NCBI GenBank assembly: GCA_018697195.1 | Contig: CM031878.1 | Location: forward strand, 38,175,893 to 38,239,892 | Origin: Certhia americana | Taxonomy: Eukaryota > Chordata > Aves > Passeriformes > Certhiidae | DNA: 64,000 bases | Direction: 5' to 3' | In this document: positions 47,812 through 59,740 of the stretch, in pieces | How the letters are laid out: the number at the start of each line of letters is the position of its first letter | Numbering within the stretch: position 1 is the first letter of the stretch | The notes under the pieces: model-generated | Seen by the model: only the letters and a program-made list of their open reading frames with translations | What the model was told of the DNA's origin: nothing | Database searches by the model: none | Made by a program: the position numbers and the translations under genes

Positions 47812-50671
47812 GTAAAAGCTCACAAACTGTTTAAATGGAGGCTCTTCCTAGCAGTATCAGAGTCTGAAAGCAAATCTTTTTTCTGGGACTGAAAGCTTAT
47901 CTAGCCTATAGTACAGCTGTAGTTTACCTCGTGTTTATGGTATAGGATGTTACCTTAACTTACTAATAAGCAAAGGTGCATCATTTAGCAATTATTAAAA
48001 AGAATGGAATAGAATTACATTTGTATTCAAGTTTTTCTGTAACTATTGACAGTTTTAATTATGCAATGTACATTATTCAGGTTATACAGAGAACTGTTTT
48101 TATTTAAAGACTTGTAAAGTGCAACTTTGATAGTTGTAGTTAGTATCTGCAGCAGTCTGATTCAGGCAGCTTTTTCTCATGAAAGTCTGGAGAAAGTAAA
48201 GCAGAAATCTTGCTGGTGCTATAAAAGAAAGCAAGAAGCGCTGCAACTTTCCTGATTCTATAAACTTGTGTGTAAGAGGAGAGGGAAATGTCATTGGTTC
48301 TGTTTTGAAGATGATGCTGCTTGCTAGAACACTCAACCTGGATCACTTGCGCTTTCTAGATTTTTTGACTTGCATTAATAGGCTTTGTCCTGCTTACAGC
48401 TGTGACTGGGCTACTTTTTGCAGTAGCCAGAAGGGGGCATGGCCAGGGTCTGAAAGTTATTCCATACCACCTCCTGTCATTTTTCTGGTATCAGGAAGTG
48501 TTCTCCTCTGGGTTGTGTAATGTGGTAGAGGGATAGGTTGGTTGTTATCGGGGGTTTCCAAGTGGTGCGCAATTGCATACAAGTCGTTCACCTCTCTTGT
48601 ACACGCTATTATTCATATTGTTGCTGTTATTGTTTGTTTCTTACTTCATTGTTGTTTCTGGTAAATTGTTCTTCTCGCAACCCCTGATCTTCACCCTGAG
48701 CCTCCAATTATCCTGTTCAGCCTGCTGCAGGGGGATAGGGTAGAAGAAGTTGCCAAGTGGTGTCTGATTTGCAATTGGGGGATATCATTCCTAAACCACA
48801 ACAGGCTTAAGTATCTAAGATCAGGGAAAGAAAAGCGTGGGGTTTGAGGAACACATAATCTAGGAAGTGTTTCCTGATGAGATCAGGATTGAAACAAAAA
48901 ATAAGCAGACTCAAACATGATCAGCAAAGAGCAGGCTACAGAATAGTAAGAAACTAGAAGAAATATAAAGATGTTTTGCTCAACAAAAGTTGCAAGTTAA
49001 GAAATGAGATGATTGATTTTTCCAGTTCTGACGTTACAGTCATGTAAACGTGGAGAAAGGAAGAAAACCATTGGGATACAGTTGTCCTGGCATTGCATAG
49101 AGAAGATAAAAGTAGGTCACCTCTGTGGGAGAATGATACTATATATTGAAGAAAATTTCAATAGACTTGAGGAATTAAACTAGAAATTTGAAATTTTGTC
49201 CATAGAAATGAGAAGCTGTTAATGAGTCTTCCGTGACAACTGCTTGTAGCTGGGTTATTTACAAAGAAGAAGTTGGAGGCTGAATGACTAGAAAATGCGT
49301 CAGTAAAGAGATTATCATTATACTCTTCAGATCTGAATAAGTGACAAATTAATAAAAGGTTCTAAGATGATCTGATTTCACAGAGCAATAGATATAAAAG
49401 GAATTTATCCTTAGGAAGATCACATCTTGAGCTGCTGTTAAGTAATTTGTATAGTTTGCATTACAATGCTACTTTTCGAAGTGTAACAGTGACTTTTATC
49501 CCACATAAAATCAGTGTTTGTAAAAACCAAAAAGCCATTAGAGTTCTGTTTATTTTTGACAAAATTATCTAAATAAGAAAAGAAAAACTTAAGGAAAAGT
49601 TAAAAGAAGTAGATGTCGGGCTGAACAGGTAATTGGGAAATTTGCAGAGATTCTGCATCAGAAGCTCAGAATCAGATGTTTTAGTAGTTGAAATAATACC
49701 CTGGAAAGGCAAGTTAAATATAATGCTTGGTAAATCCTAAAACAATATTTGAGGGACAGGGGTCTGAAAACATGAAAAATAATAGTTTAGTTCTTTAACA
49801 CATCATGAGGATAAACTATTCTGCTCTATGGACATAAGTAAGGTTTAAAAGAGTGTTCATTGCAAAGAAACCTCTAAACTTTATTGTTTACATGCACATT
49901 CATGGAAAAGCTTAGAGAAGATCCTGTTCTCTTGTGCAAAGTACTTTTGAGAATACCTTTAAACAGCAAGTATCAATGGGAGAAGTCTCAGAAAGTCTCA
50001 GGCTAACAAAATGAGTAATAGCAGATTACAACCAACTATATTCACTAAAATCCTAAAGAGGTGGAGCCTGCTTTGCAGAGGTCTTTGGAGTTGGTGATCT
50101 TGTAGAAAAAGAAGACCTGAATATTGTCTGGATTTCCAAAAAGCATGTATAAGTCTTGATAAGAAATATAAATATTTTTCTTTTTTTCGTTTTGTTTAAT
50201 TGACTTGTATTTTTCAAGTTGAATAAGCAGCAATAAACAGAGTAATTATAAGTTTGAGGGCTGGGGGCTTTTTGTCTACACTTGGATTGTTTTCCCTTAG
50301 CAAGTAAATACACACTACAAAGGAAGGTGAAAAAAATGCTAATAATTTAGTATAGTGGAAGCTGAGCTGTCAAGATACAGAGGAGTGCCAGTAATATGTA
50401 TGTATAGGTGACTGATAACAGGCAACAATGCAGTAAAAGTCTTCGAATTTTTTTTGGTTTTGTTTTTTTTTAATTCAGTAAAGCCATGCAGGTTAATATT
50501 GTATCACAATCTATTATACCAACATCTGCCAGGGAAATTAAAACAAAATATCCTCTCTTAGGAATTTCTGCTTGTTCCAGCTAAAGCTGTGTATATAATG
50601 TAGGTGCCAGGAAATTCTGACGTGTTGTTGTAGCAAACACTTCTACAATCTCTTGTGTTGTTCTGTTTTAG
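47812..50671 (+). other. ERCC6L2 intron 13
   Basis: 2.9 kb, phase 0. It holds a complete solo LTR (48386-48803). The rest is AT-rich with nothing recognisable. Confidence 0.9.
48386..48803. mobile_element. Complete solo LTR with 5-bp target duplication
   Basis: 418 bp, beginning TGTCCTGCTTAC and ending AACCACAACA (TG...CA). It is flanked on both sides by the identical 5-mer GGCTT (48381-48385 and 48804-48808). Five-base duplications are usual for class III (ERVL) elements. The internal order of landmarks matches avian ERVL LTRs, including GTTATTCCATACCACC near 48457 and an ATT-rich core near 48609-48630. No retroviral coding sequence is attached. Confidence 0.9.
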
Positions 50672-50824
50672 CAACTTCACTGTGCAGTGATTGGAACGGA
50701 AAATGCCAGGCGGTATTTCGAGGCAGTGCAAGGATCAAAGGAACATCAAGGAGAGCTTTTTGGGATTCATAACCTTTTCAAACTTAGGGCTCATGGGTCC
50801 TGTCTTACCAAAGACATATTGGAG
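50672..50824 (+). CDS. ERCC6L2: ERCC6L2 exon 14 (post-helicase block)
   Basis: 51 codons, residues 641-691, phase 0 at both ends. Key blocks are [20 protein letters not shown] and [19 protein letters not shown]. The first is almost identical to human and characteristic of the Rad26-like subfamily, so this segment serves to distinguish ERCC6L2 from ERCC6 and ERCC6L. The acceptor TTCTGTTTTAG ends at 50671 and the donor GAG|GTGTGA follows 50824. Confidence 0.97.
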
Positions 50825-51500
50825 GTGTGAAGTACTACCCTTTTACTTTTGGATATTAGTTTTACATTTTTCATTTCTTCATGGGACTTGTTGGTCATCG
50901 TTATGAATGGAAACACTATAAAACAGAATGGTCAAACTTAATCACTACTTGTCTGTGCAATGACTTGAATGAAATAGGCATGCTAATTTCTCATTCTGAT
51001 ACAGACCAGATAAATTTCTCTAAATCCAAGAATGGAAAAACAATTGGATTACAATTTTCATAAATTTCCTAGTATATATTTTTGATATAAAAACTATGTA
51101 CCTTTTTTTTATACTTTCATGCAGCTTTGTGCACAGATGCCTTTTATTCATCAATAACTCAGACTGTCCTTTTTCGCCAGAGTTCTTATAATAAAAATAT
51201 TTTTTATGATCACATTAACCTCTTTAGAGTATTTTTTGGGATGTCAATAACTGTTTAAAAAAACTGTTTGCTGCAGCTATTTTACATCTTCAAATTTACT
51301 GCAGCTTTATTCCATTTTTCCTTTTCTTTCCATCCTTCCCTTTGTTATTTTTCCTCTGCTAGAAATTTAGTCTAGACCTTGCTGATTGAATTTTTGGTGC
51401 TTACACTTCTGAAAAAAGAAGGAAGCTTCTTTTTCCTGTGCTTGTCTTTGTGTGTAATAAAAACTGTATCTGTTTATGTTGACATATTTGATTGTTTTAG
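50825..51500 (+). other. ERCC6L2 intron 14
   Basis: 0.7 kb, phase 0, AT-rich. No element recognised. Confidence 0.9.
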
Positions 51501-51581
51501 AGGGAAGGACGGGTAGAAGCAGGAGTCATGACGGCAACTACATGGCTGAAGGAAGAGAATCATTCATACAGCTCAGAAGAG
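51501..51581 (+). CDS. ERCC6L2: ERCC6L2 exon 15
   Basis: 27 codons, residues 692-718, phase 0 at both ends. REGRVEAGVMTATTWLKEEN is followed by HSYSSEE. The GxVEAGxMTATTWLKE part is near-identical to human. The acceptor TTGTTTTAG ends at 51500 and the donor GAG|GTGAGA follows 51581. Confidence 0.95.
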
Positions 51582-52977
51582 GTGAGATGCCCTTGTGGAC
51601 TGTAGATCAGAGCATGACAGGCCTCTGCTTCCCAATATTGCAGTGGCAAATGTGGGCAATATGTCGTTAGGCTGATAATACTTTCATCCTTTTGTTTAGA
51701 AGATTTTGTTTAGGGAATTGTGGAAAGGATTGTTTCAATCATCTAAACAGTTGGTTTAGATGGTTGAAAGCTTCAGGTTTTGTGGAACTCTAGAAGACCT
51801 GGGCTATTGAGTTGTTGTAGTCAGACAATCAGAGAGTGATTCCCACCAAACCTGTGGTCTGTTCAATACTGTTTTTTGTTGTTGTTGTTGTTGGTTTTTT
51901 TTTTTTTTTTTTGTTTGTTTTGTTTTGGTTTGGTTTGGTTTGGTTTTTTTTAATGTATGTAATTATCTAATGGTTTCCTTCTGGAATAAGATCTTATTTT
52001 TTTATTTTTTCCAGCAGAGGTCAGTTTTAATAGGAGCATTGCATTTGTAGGAATGTTTTTGATTGAGCGCCATGCTCAGGTGCTTGGAGTAAATTATCAT
52101 TGGACTAGATTGCACTGAATGATACTACAAATTAGCCTGTTGGTTATTTCTGTGAATAAATCTCAGTATTTAATGTGTGCCTTTACATTGATTTCAGTCT
52201 CATAGTGATAATACATAACTGGGATGTTCATGATCTCACTTGCTATGATGATATGACTTGCTGACCAACAACAATTTTTTAAGCTTATGTTAAATGCTTT
52301 TTGATGAGCAGAATTATATCAGGACTAAAATACTAATTTTAAAATGTCTCTTTGAGTACAACATTTTGGTACTTACTGTTCTGACTTCCATTTACATGCT
52401 GTCTAATTCTTACCTCAGTAGTATGCAGTTTGGGAACTGTGTTCTGAACTTCAGTATCTTAAAAATGTTTTAAGATTGCCTGGGCATAACTTTGTTTGAT
52501 TACAGTAGGCCTTGATGAATTTTAGAGTGGAATGTTAGCCCCCATATACAAAGAAGTTAACCACTGCACTAAGATCTATTTTTGTTATTAATGTCAATAC
52601 ACACAATATTAAGGTTTGAATCATGAAGTCACCTTCCAAAGTACCCTTGAAAGATGAAAAGTAGCAATGAGGTTAGTATAAACTTGAAAAATACGGATGT
52701 GATTGGAAAGTCTTAAGTTCTAGCAGTTTGCAGCATATATTGTCTCAAGTACATAATACTATGGCTATTTTCAGTGTTCTGCTAAAAAAATTCTGCTGCC
52801 AGAGACTTCATTAATTTCTCATTACGAATTATTTAGCATTTTGTGATACTATTTTGCATATTTTTTGCTTGAGTAACAGTGAAAATCTACTTTTTTTACA
52901 CTGCTGAGTAATTAGTTATGTTGTGAATACTATTAGTGTTAAATAATTTGTTGTGTTTTCCTTTTTTTCTTTTGCAG
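51582..52977 (+). other. ERCC6L2 intron 15
   Basis: 1.4 kb, phase 0. Contains an 81-bp T-rich compound microsatellite (51871-51951). Otherwise nothing recognisable. Confidence 0.9.
51871..51951 (+). repeat. Compound GTT / T / GGTTT microsatellite
   Basis: About five GTT units (51878-51893), an 18-base T run (51895-51912), then GGTTT pentamers (51927-51943). Likely length-polymorphic. Confidence 0.9.
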
Positions 52978-54169
52978 TATGAACAACCAGACTGTCAAGA
53001 AGATGGAGGTCCCCAAAACATTCAGGCACGATTTAAAAGAGAAGAAACTGATTTTTGGGATGATTTCAGTGATGATGATATTCTGGAGAGTTCTGTGAAA
53101 AAACGTGACGGAAGGAAGCCATGCAATGAAAATAAATTTGCGGTAGCAAAAGGACAGCTTTCCTTAATGCAGTGTGGATTCTCTAAGTTGTTGCAGACAG
53201 AAATTGAAACTACCAAAGAAAGGGATGATAATTATAACTCTCATCGTTCAAGTTCTGATAATCACACCGTAAGAAAAAATTTAAATCGTAAGCATGGTGG
53301 TTTTCAGAAACGTCAAACTAGTGTGCCTGTTTTGGAGCATGGAAAAGCTGTTCTGTATCCAAATGGAACTGATAAACAAGACATGCATAGCATGGACTGG
53401 CTTGGTTTATCAGTCTCTGAGGAAGAAGGGGACAGAAAAAATGAGTATCAAGGCATTTCAAAGCAATGTGATATAGTCATGGAAACTGAAAGTAGTTCTG
53501 AAGCGGATGATGATATCATCTTTCCTACCCAAGTTCAAATATGCCAGCAACCAGTGCATAATAAAGAAGTTGAAATACATAGGCCAACATTGGAAAATTG
53601 TGAAGAGTTAGCAAAAGGAAAAGCTGGGTTTGTATTTAAGGGACACAGTAGACAATTAGGATTCTACAGTACTGAGTCAAATTTCAGCAATGCCATGTCT
53701 TTTGAGGACATCAAGAATGACATGGATTTGAAAGGAGCAAGTGACATAAGTGATGAGTCTGATGATATTGGACTTTCCCATAATTCTGAATCCAGAAAGC
53801 TAGAAACTTCGAATTTTCCAAAGCGGAAGGAGGGACGTGCCCATAACAACGAACTAAATAATGTTTACAAATCTTTGTTACAAGAAAGGAAGCCCCATAG
53901 AAAAGGAAAGGAAAGTGGTTCTCAGAATATAGATGAATTCTCATCCTCTGAAGATAACTTTCCGGTTGAGAACATTCATGCCAGAAAGCAAAGCTATAGG
54001 AGTAAACGAAGGAGAAACAGAGTTCAATTTGGGTCTAAAATGCTGTGTCCTATTCAAGATACCTCTGTTGCACAATTGGAGTCTAGCAATTATGCAATGC
54101 ATAGAATTTATGCAAGTAAAACTGTACTTGAGCAAGAGAAAAAAATGGAATCAATGGACAAATATTTAG
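52978..54169 (+). CDS. ERCC6L2: ERCC6L2 exon 16 (large disordered region)
   Basis: 1192 nt, residues 719-1116. The composition is polar and charged and predicts disorder. Conserved islands stand out: acidic DFWDDFSDDDI (743-753); QLSLMQCGFSKLL (778-790), matching the human stretch QLTLLQCGFSKLL and resembling an atypical PCNA-interaction motif; SDISDESDDIG, a conserved acidic-serine stretch; a basic SKRRRNR (1060-1066), possibly a nuclear localisation signal; and ESMDKYL at the end, next to human ESMDKFL. The acceptor TTTTGCAG ends at 52977, so the 14 open codons before it (from 52936) are intronic. The donor TTAG|GTAACT follows 54169 and Asp1116 is split G|AT. Confidence 0.97.
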
Positions 54170-54875
54170 GTAACTATTAAGTTCATTTGTTTGATTTTAT
54201 TTCAACTAAAGTAATAACATGTCTAATTTACCATCATCAGCAGGTTTTAAGTTCTTCTTGCTGTACATATTATTTTGTTACAAGATGTAGTAAATATTCT
54301 GCTAAGTTATTATTTAGTAATACCTTTCTGTATTTTTCTCTTTATTAGTCTTACTTTTCTGTCTTATGGGGTGACAGGCTGCTTTGTAGTTCTTGGTTGA
54401 ACTCTTAACATCTCTTGAAATATACTGGGATTGAAGATTTATTAAGAATTCACAAACTAAATATTTGAACTGTAAAATATGAAGAGTCTTGACAGGGCTG
54501 TTAAATAAAATGTACAGAAAAGAAAAGTGGTATGGGAGTTTCAAACAACATGTAGAAGACTTGATGCCTAAAGACTCAATTTTGACCACTGATGTTGCAG
54601 CTGTTAAGCCATAGATGCTTTGAAATGTCTTTGTCCATCTGAAAATAACCACATGGAAACTGAAGTACTGTTAAATTTTCTGGATAAATCCAAGTAAGTT
54701 TAATGATTGTTGTTAATTTCATAGAACTGGGAAACTTGGTGCTGAGTGAAATAATAACAAATTTTACAAATTTAATGTAATTTTTTTTTTAAATTACAGT
54801 ATCCTTCAGTGCAGATGTGTACCTTCAGAGTTTTTGAATAACCAACATCTTTGTGTTTTTCTCATAATGTACTAG
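54170..54875 (+). other. ERCC6L2 intron 16
   Basis: 0.7 kb, phase 1. Read-through from exon 16 stops at TAA 54178-54180, after G-N-Y. An AATAAA hexamer lies at 54504-54509. Otherwise nothing. Confidence 0.9.
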
Positions 54876-55030
54876 ATGGTGTACAAGAAGTAGCATATAT
54901 TCATTCAAATCAGAATGTGGTTGGATCCAGCAAGGCTGAAAATCACTTGAGCCGGTGGGCGGTGCGAGATGTATTTGAGTTGAAGCAGTTTTCCCAGCTC
55001 CCTGCTAATGTTACTGTCTGTAGTGCCAAG
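54876..55030 (+). CDS. ERCC6L2: ERCC6L2 exon 17 (conserved C-terminal block)
   Basis: Residues 1116-1167. [20 protein letters not shown] is followed by [20 protein letters not shown] and [12 protein letters not shown]. The block differs from human at only a handful of sites, in sharp contrast to exon 16, so it is under strong constraint; it marks the start of the conserved C-terminal part. The acceptor is a weak-looking ATGTACTAG ending at 54875, and the donor AAG|GTAAAG follows 55030. Outgoing phase 0. The next coding exon was not found in the window. Confidence 0.96.
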
Positions 55031-58000
55031 GTAAAGAGATATTTTTGGAAATTTCATTTTAACTTCTTTTTAATCCTCATTTTTCATCTTAAAAAGCTCT
55101 AAAAAATGTATTTATCTGTTACTGGCCACCGTGAATGATCAAAGACACTGAGGATGGGAGGAAGAGAATGCTCAGTTGGAAGTCTAATAAATTACTTCAT
55201 TTTTTTGGGGTGGCTTTTACATTAGCCAGCTTTGAAATAGTTGGGAATTAGACATCGCAGCACCCTCTGTGGGATTTTTCTGTGAGAGAAATGGTAAGAT
55301 TAAAGATTGATATTTGAAATCAAATTCTGTGATACGTTTTTCTGATTTGAACCTTGAAAAATCTTCAGTTTGTCCTGGATCCAGTTGCCACAGTACATTC
55401 TGGAACCCCTGTAGCATAGAAATTTGAACATACATGAGTTTGCAGACTCTCTTGGGGAGGTGAACATATGCAGTTGCTATCATAGAGTCAAACTGTATAT
55501 GTTTAATGTCTTAAACATAGAACTAGAGTTTACTGGGAGTTCTTATTTGCAGCAACAGATAGGTTTAATGTTTCTCTTGGTCCTGTAGCTTGTTTAATTA
55601 CATTTGGAATACACACAAATCTGGAATAAATTCAGGTACAACTTCCAGATTTCTGTTCTTATTATGCAATGTTTTAATCTGCTCTGATTATCTGGGTATT
55701 TGGTTGCTTGCTTCATAATAAACGTTTGCTGTTTCCGAGAGATTGATTTTCAAGATAAACCACAAGCACAGAATAAGTAATTGATGAATGTGCAGCTTAG
55801 TCTTTACAGACAAATTAGCCATTACAGAAATCGTAGACATACGACTGTGTTGTTCTGGGGTGTTGAACGTCCGCAGTTGTTAGAAGAGTTTCTTCCAGTG
55901 CTGTTGTTGTACTGTATTTAATTAAGCCATTAGCAGAGTTGCCAAGAATTTTTGTACTGGGAAGAGCAAACCAGGCGAACCAGTAAAAGTAAGGCCTTTT
56001 CAATTCTAACACATTTGCATTAGAATGTTCCTCATTAGCAGAAAAGTTGGTCAAAAATATTCAAGAGTACTGTAGGAAGGTACTTATTAATTGCCAATGG
56101 CTGACAACATTATTAAAACCAAATAAAAATGAAAGAAAACTTTGAAGAGAGTAGTTTGACTAAATGTCTGTTGATCCACCTCTGTCCAAAACTAGTCTGT
56201 GGTGTTCATGTAACTTAGAGCTTATTAGGTAGAGTTATGTGACTGCAAGTATTGCAAATTAACTGCTCTTGATTAACTTGTCAGTCAGTTTTTTTAAGGT
56301 ATGCACTTTTCACTCTGAAGCAGCAGTAGTATCACTTCTCTTGGAGATCTAAGTAGGAGAAAAACATTGAAAATTATGGAAAAGGCTGCCTCTTTTTTCA
56401 CTTCTTGTTATTCCTTTATGTAGAGTCACTAATGTAGAAATAAAATCTAGATGACTGCTTATTCTTAAATGTGGCATTTTGAGCTTTTTGTGCTCTGCTT
56501 AAAAAGAGAGCTTGGTAGACAACTTTGAAAGGTTCTCTTAGAATTTTACTGCTACTGGCTTTTTTTCTTCATTACTTTGTATTTCCTTAGAAGACATTTT
56601 GTGAAGAAGATGGTCACTGTTGTGCTTTTGGCCATCAGGCTTTGCTGTTCATTTTTCACTTATTTGCCATCAGTTGAAATTAGGGCATTCACTCTCTGAG
56701 CATATACTTGTTTTATCATAAATAATGCTTAGTAAAAATGTTTTTCAGTAGATTAAAGTAGCATCATGTGTAATATTAAAAATACAGCTGAGTCTTTCAA
56801 ATTTCCATTATTGTTTTAAGTAAATAAAATTACAGTTTTGAATGTTGAAATGTTAATTTGAAACAGATAGTTACTGAAAGAAAATCAAAGTTTTGTCAGA
56901 AGTTTTTTAGTTATGTAGATTTCAAGTGTCATTTTTCTAACAGTTTCTCAGAAACTGTTGTGTAGCTCTTTCTGTGGGCTGTGGATATCAGTAATACTAT
57001 ATTCTTAATTAGAAGCTTTCTTTACGGCCTATTTAGGTTGAAGCTTTATGCAGTAGAATCATGAAGGCACCTGAATAATATTTATGCTCTGATATTTATT
57101 TCCTTCTTAAGCATAGTTAATTGAATTGTTTTATTTCAAAGTAGAAGCAGTCAAGAAAGGTTGTTTTCATTTCATGGACAGGTCTGCTAAGGGCCAAAAA
57201 ACATAACGTCCGTTGTGCTCATTTGTGTGTCATGTGTGTTCATTTTACCCACGCCAATTCTGTCTTCCTGCTTTAGAATTTCACTCAGTAAGCAGTCTGT
57301 AAAAATACATTTCTGACTTAATAAATTTTAAATACATTTTCCAAGCAATGACAAATCTATGTGAAAGGGGTTCAAGAATTTTGAAAAACTAGAAGTTGAA
57401 TTGGATGAGTTGCAAATTGGGAAATAAAAATTCCTACAAATCTTGGTGGAAGGTTGACTTTTTTGTCTCATGCTTACATAGAAATCTAGAATGGCAAGGA
57501 TAATAAGCAATGTTACAGTAAGCTAAAGTAATTAATAAAGAAAACCCCTTGTAAGAACATGTTGATTTCTTGCTATTGACTAGCCATCTAATCACATTTT
57601 GGGTTCATTACTTGCCTTGCACTTTTAGAACCTAGGTTAAGGTCTTTAGTTTCAGTAGCCAATTTATGGAAATTACGTAAGTAGAAGTAACAGAAAAAAT
57701 AAGTTGCTGAAAAGCACTATAAAACCATGTCTTCTTCCTGGTTGTTTACCTGTAGTAGCTAAAAGTATAAATTAGTTTTATTAGTGCTGCATTTATTGTT
57801 GAATCATAGAGACTAATGTAGTTGCTTAAGTTGTAGTAACTGCTTAAAGCTGGAGCAGGCTGCAAAACCTGTGAGGTCTCTTCTTTGAAAGTGAGAGAGG
57901 TTGCATGGGAGGAAGATCCTTGAGAGCCAAGTTAGAAGGGATGGCAGGCAACAAGTCCTGTTCCTCAAAAGATAACTGAAGGTATGTAGAACATCCTAAG

Positions 58001-59271
58001 AACATATCTAACAAGTATCTAACAAGCTTGTATTTAAATTGGTTATATAAAAAGTGTAAACACCTTTCTTACCTCAAATTTCCCCTTGGTGATATTTTCT
58101 TTCCTTGAGTTTAGCATGCCAGCGTTAGATCTGCACAGTTTGCAGTAGTGTAATTCTCAGTCAAGTCTTTCTTAATCCTTTAAACTGTAGGCTTCAATCA
58201 AGCGTATTTTTTTATCCATTAATAAATATTCAGTCTACCCTTAATTTTACCTAGCCTAGTATTTGTATATCCTAGCTGCCTTTTCACTGAAGAGGTAGCA
58301 CATATTATTTTAATCTGCTGTTGCTCTGTACCTTTAAAGGCTTAAGGAAACAAAATTTTGATTCTTTTTATGAGAAATAGATCTCACTACTATTTTTTTT
58401 TCTTGCTTGCTTTGTTCTCCAGTTCAAGATTGCAGAGCCCTTTACTCTTCTTTCCCCCGAACTGATGGCGAGTGCAGTTTTTGCCAAGTTTAGCTAGAAT
58501 GTTCACATTTATGGTACTGAGTGCTTGTGTAGTCTGTATGTCTGTAAGTACTGTATGATTCTGGAAGACACAGTTTGGTAACTGCAGCCAGAATATAAGG
58601 TATGCCATCAAGAAATAAAACCCAGGATATCCCTCACAGCTTAGCGGCTGTGAAAGGTGAGATAAAATCCAGAAGTAATAAATGTAACAGTACAAACTAT
58701 GCATTAATGTTACAAGCAAGAGAATAAACCGTAATTTGATTGAATATTATTAGTCAAAATAAATCCTGTCCAGCACCTGGATTAAAGTAAGTTTGTGTAT
58801 GACAGGAGTAGTAGCAAACATATGTGGAAAGGTAGTATTTTATCACCTGATTCTGAAGAAAGGAAAATAAATTGTGGAACATGTTCCTTTTATCTGAAGT
58901 CCATGGAATTGTATAAAAATAGAAGAAGGTGCTCTAGCTGTTACGAGTTGAAGCAGCGTTTTCAGTGAAGAAAGATACTGTCAAGTTGTTACAGAATGGG
59001 TTTTCATAAGTAGTCATCTACAGCAGTGGAGATTCATTTTTAGTTTATTTTACAAGAATGATTCGGGAACTACTTAAAAGACTAGGATTAACTGGAGTTT
59101 TTAGACAGACATGGCATGATATCTTAAATGTAGAATGCTTAGAATTAGAATTATAATAAAAATGTTGTAATACCAGTAGTTCCTGTATTGAATGTAATTA
59201 CATTTGTATGAAGATTATCTGTATTCTGACCATGATGACTGTCAATAGATTTCAAGAAGAAAGTACATGAG

Positions 59272-59740
59272 AACTATAGAATATAACCCTTAGAGTTCAT
59301 CTGGTTCAAACTCCCTTCAATCAGCAGGAACATCTTCAACTAGATCAGGTTGCTTAGGGCCATATCCAACCTGACCTTGAATGTTTCCAGGGATGAGTTA
59401 TTCTGGACAGTCAGCTGTGTAGTGTTTTACTATCTTCACTGTAAAAAAGCCTTCTTACTTACATCTCATCCAGATCAAAACTAGGACTTGCTAAGAAGTC
59501 TTTCTCCATCTTTCTTACAGACCCCTGTTAAGTACTGAAGGGTCATGATAAGTTCTCTTCAGTCTTCTCCAGGCTAAACATCCCCAAGTCTCTCAGCCTT
59601 TCCTGATAGAAGAGGTGTTCATCCCTCCAGTCATTTTTGTGGCCATTCTCTGCAGTAAGAGCAGAGGGACAAAATCACCTGCCTTGACCTTAGGTGGCCA
59701 CACTTCTTTTGATGCAGCACAGAATATGACAATCTTCCCC
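59272..59740 (-). mobile_element. CR1 LINE 3' fragment, antisense
   Basis: It starts 'gaactatagaatataaccct' (reversed CR1 3' end), then 'cagatcaggttgcttaggg'-like sequence near 59340, 'ttctccaggctaaacatccc' near 59565 and 'ctctcagcctttcctgatag' near 59590. From about 59653 the consensus skips roughly a hundred bases and resumes with 'gagcagagggacaaaatcac' and 'cttttgatgcagcacagaat', an internal deletion. Inactive. Confidence 0.88.

Larger units (their letters stand above)
16623..55030 (+). other. ERCC6L2: ERCC6L2 gene, 5' and central part (17 coding exons)
   Basis: The gene encodes a SNF2-family DNA-dependent ATPase of the Rad26/CSB group. In mammals it acts in the nucleus in double-strand-break end joining and transcription-linked repair, and its loss causes an inherited bone marrow failure syndrome (established knowledge). 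The 17 exons sum to 3501 nt, or 1167 codons with no stop or frameshift, and every intron is GT-AG. Domain order matches the human protein: Tudor-like module, two RecA lobes with all SNF2 motifs, post-helicase block, disordered acidic region, conserved C-terminal block. The human protein is about 1560 residues, so roughly the last quarter lies beyond 64000. The identification comes from near-identity to remembered human helicase blocks such as [12 protein letters not shown] and QAIDRAYRIGQ. Confidence 0.97.

Noticed and set aside
52936..52977. Apparent N-terminal extension MLNNLLCFPFFLLQ before exon 16
   Set aside because: It is the intron's polypyrimidine tract and acceptor read as protein; exon 15 joins at 52978 in phase.
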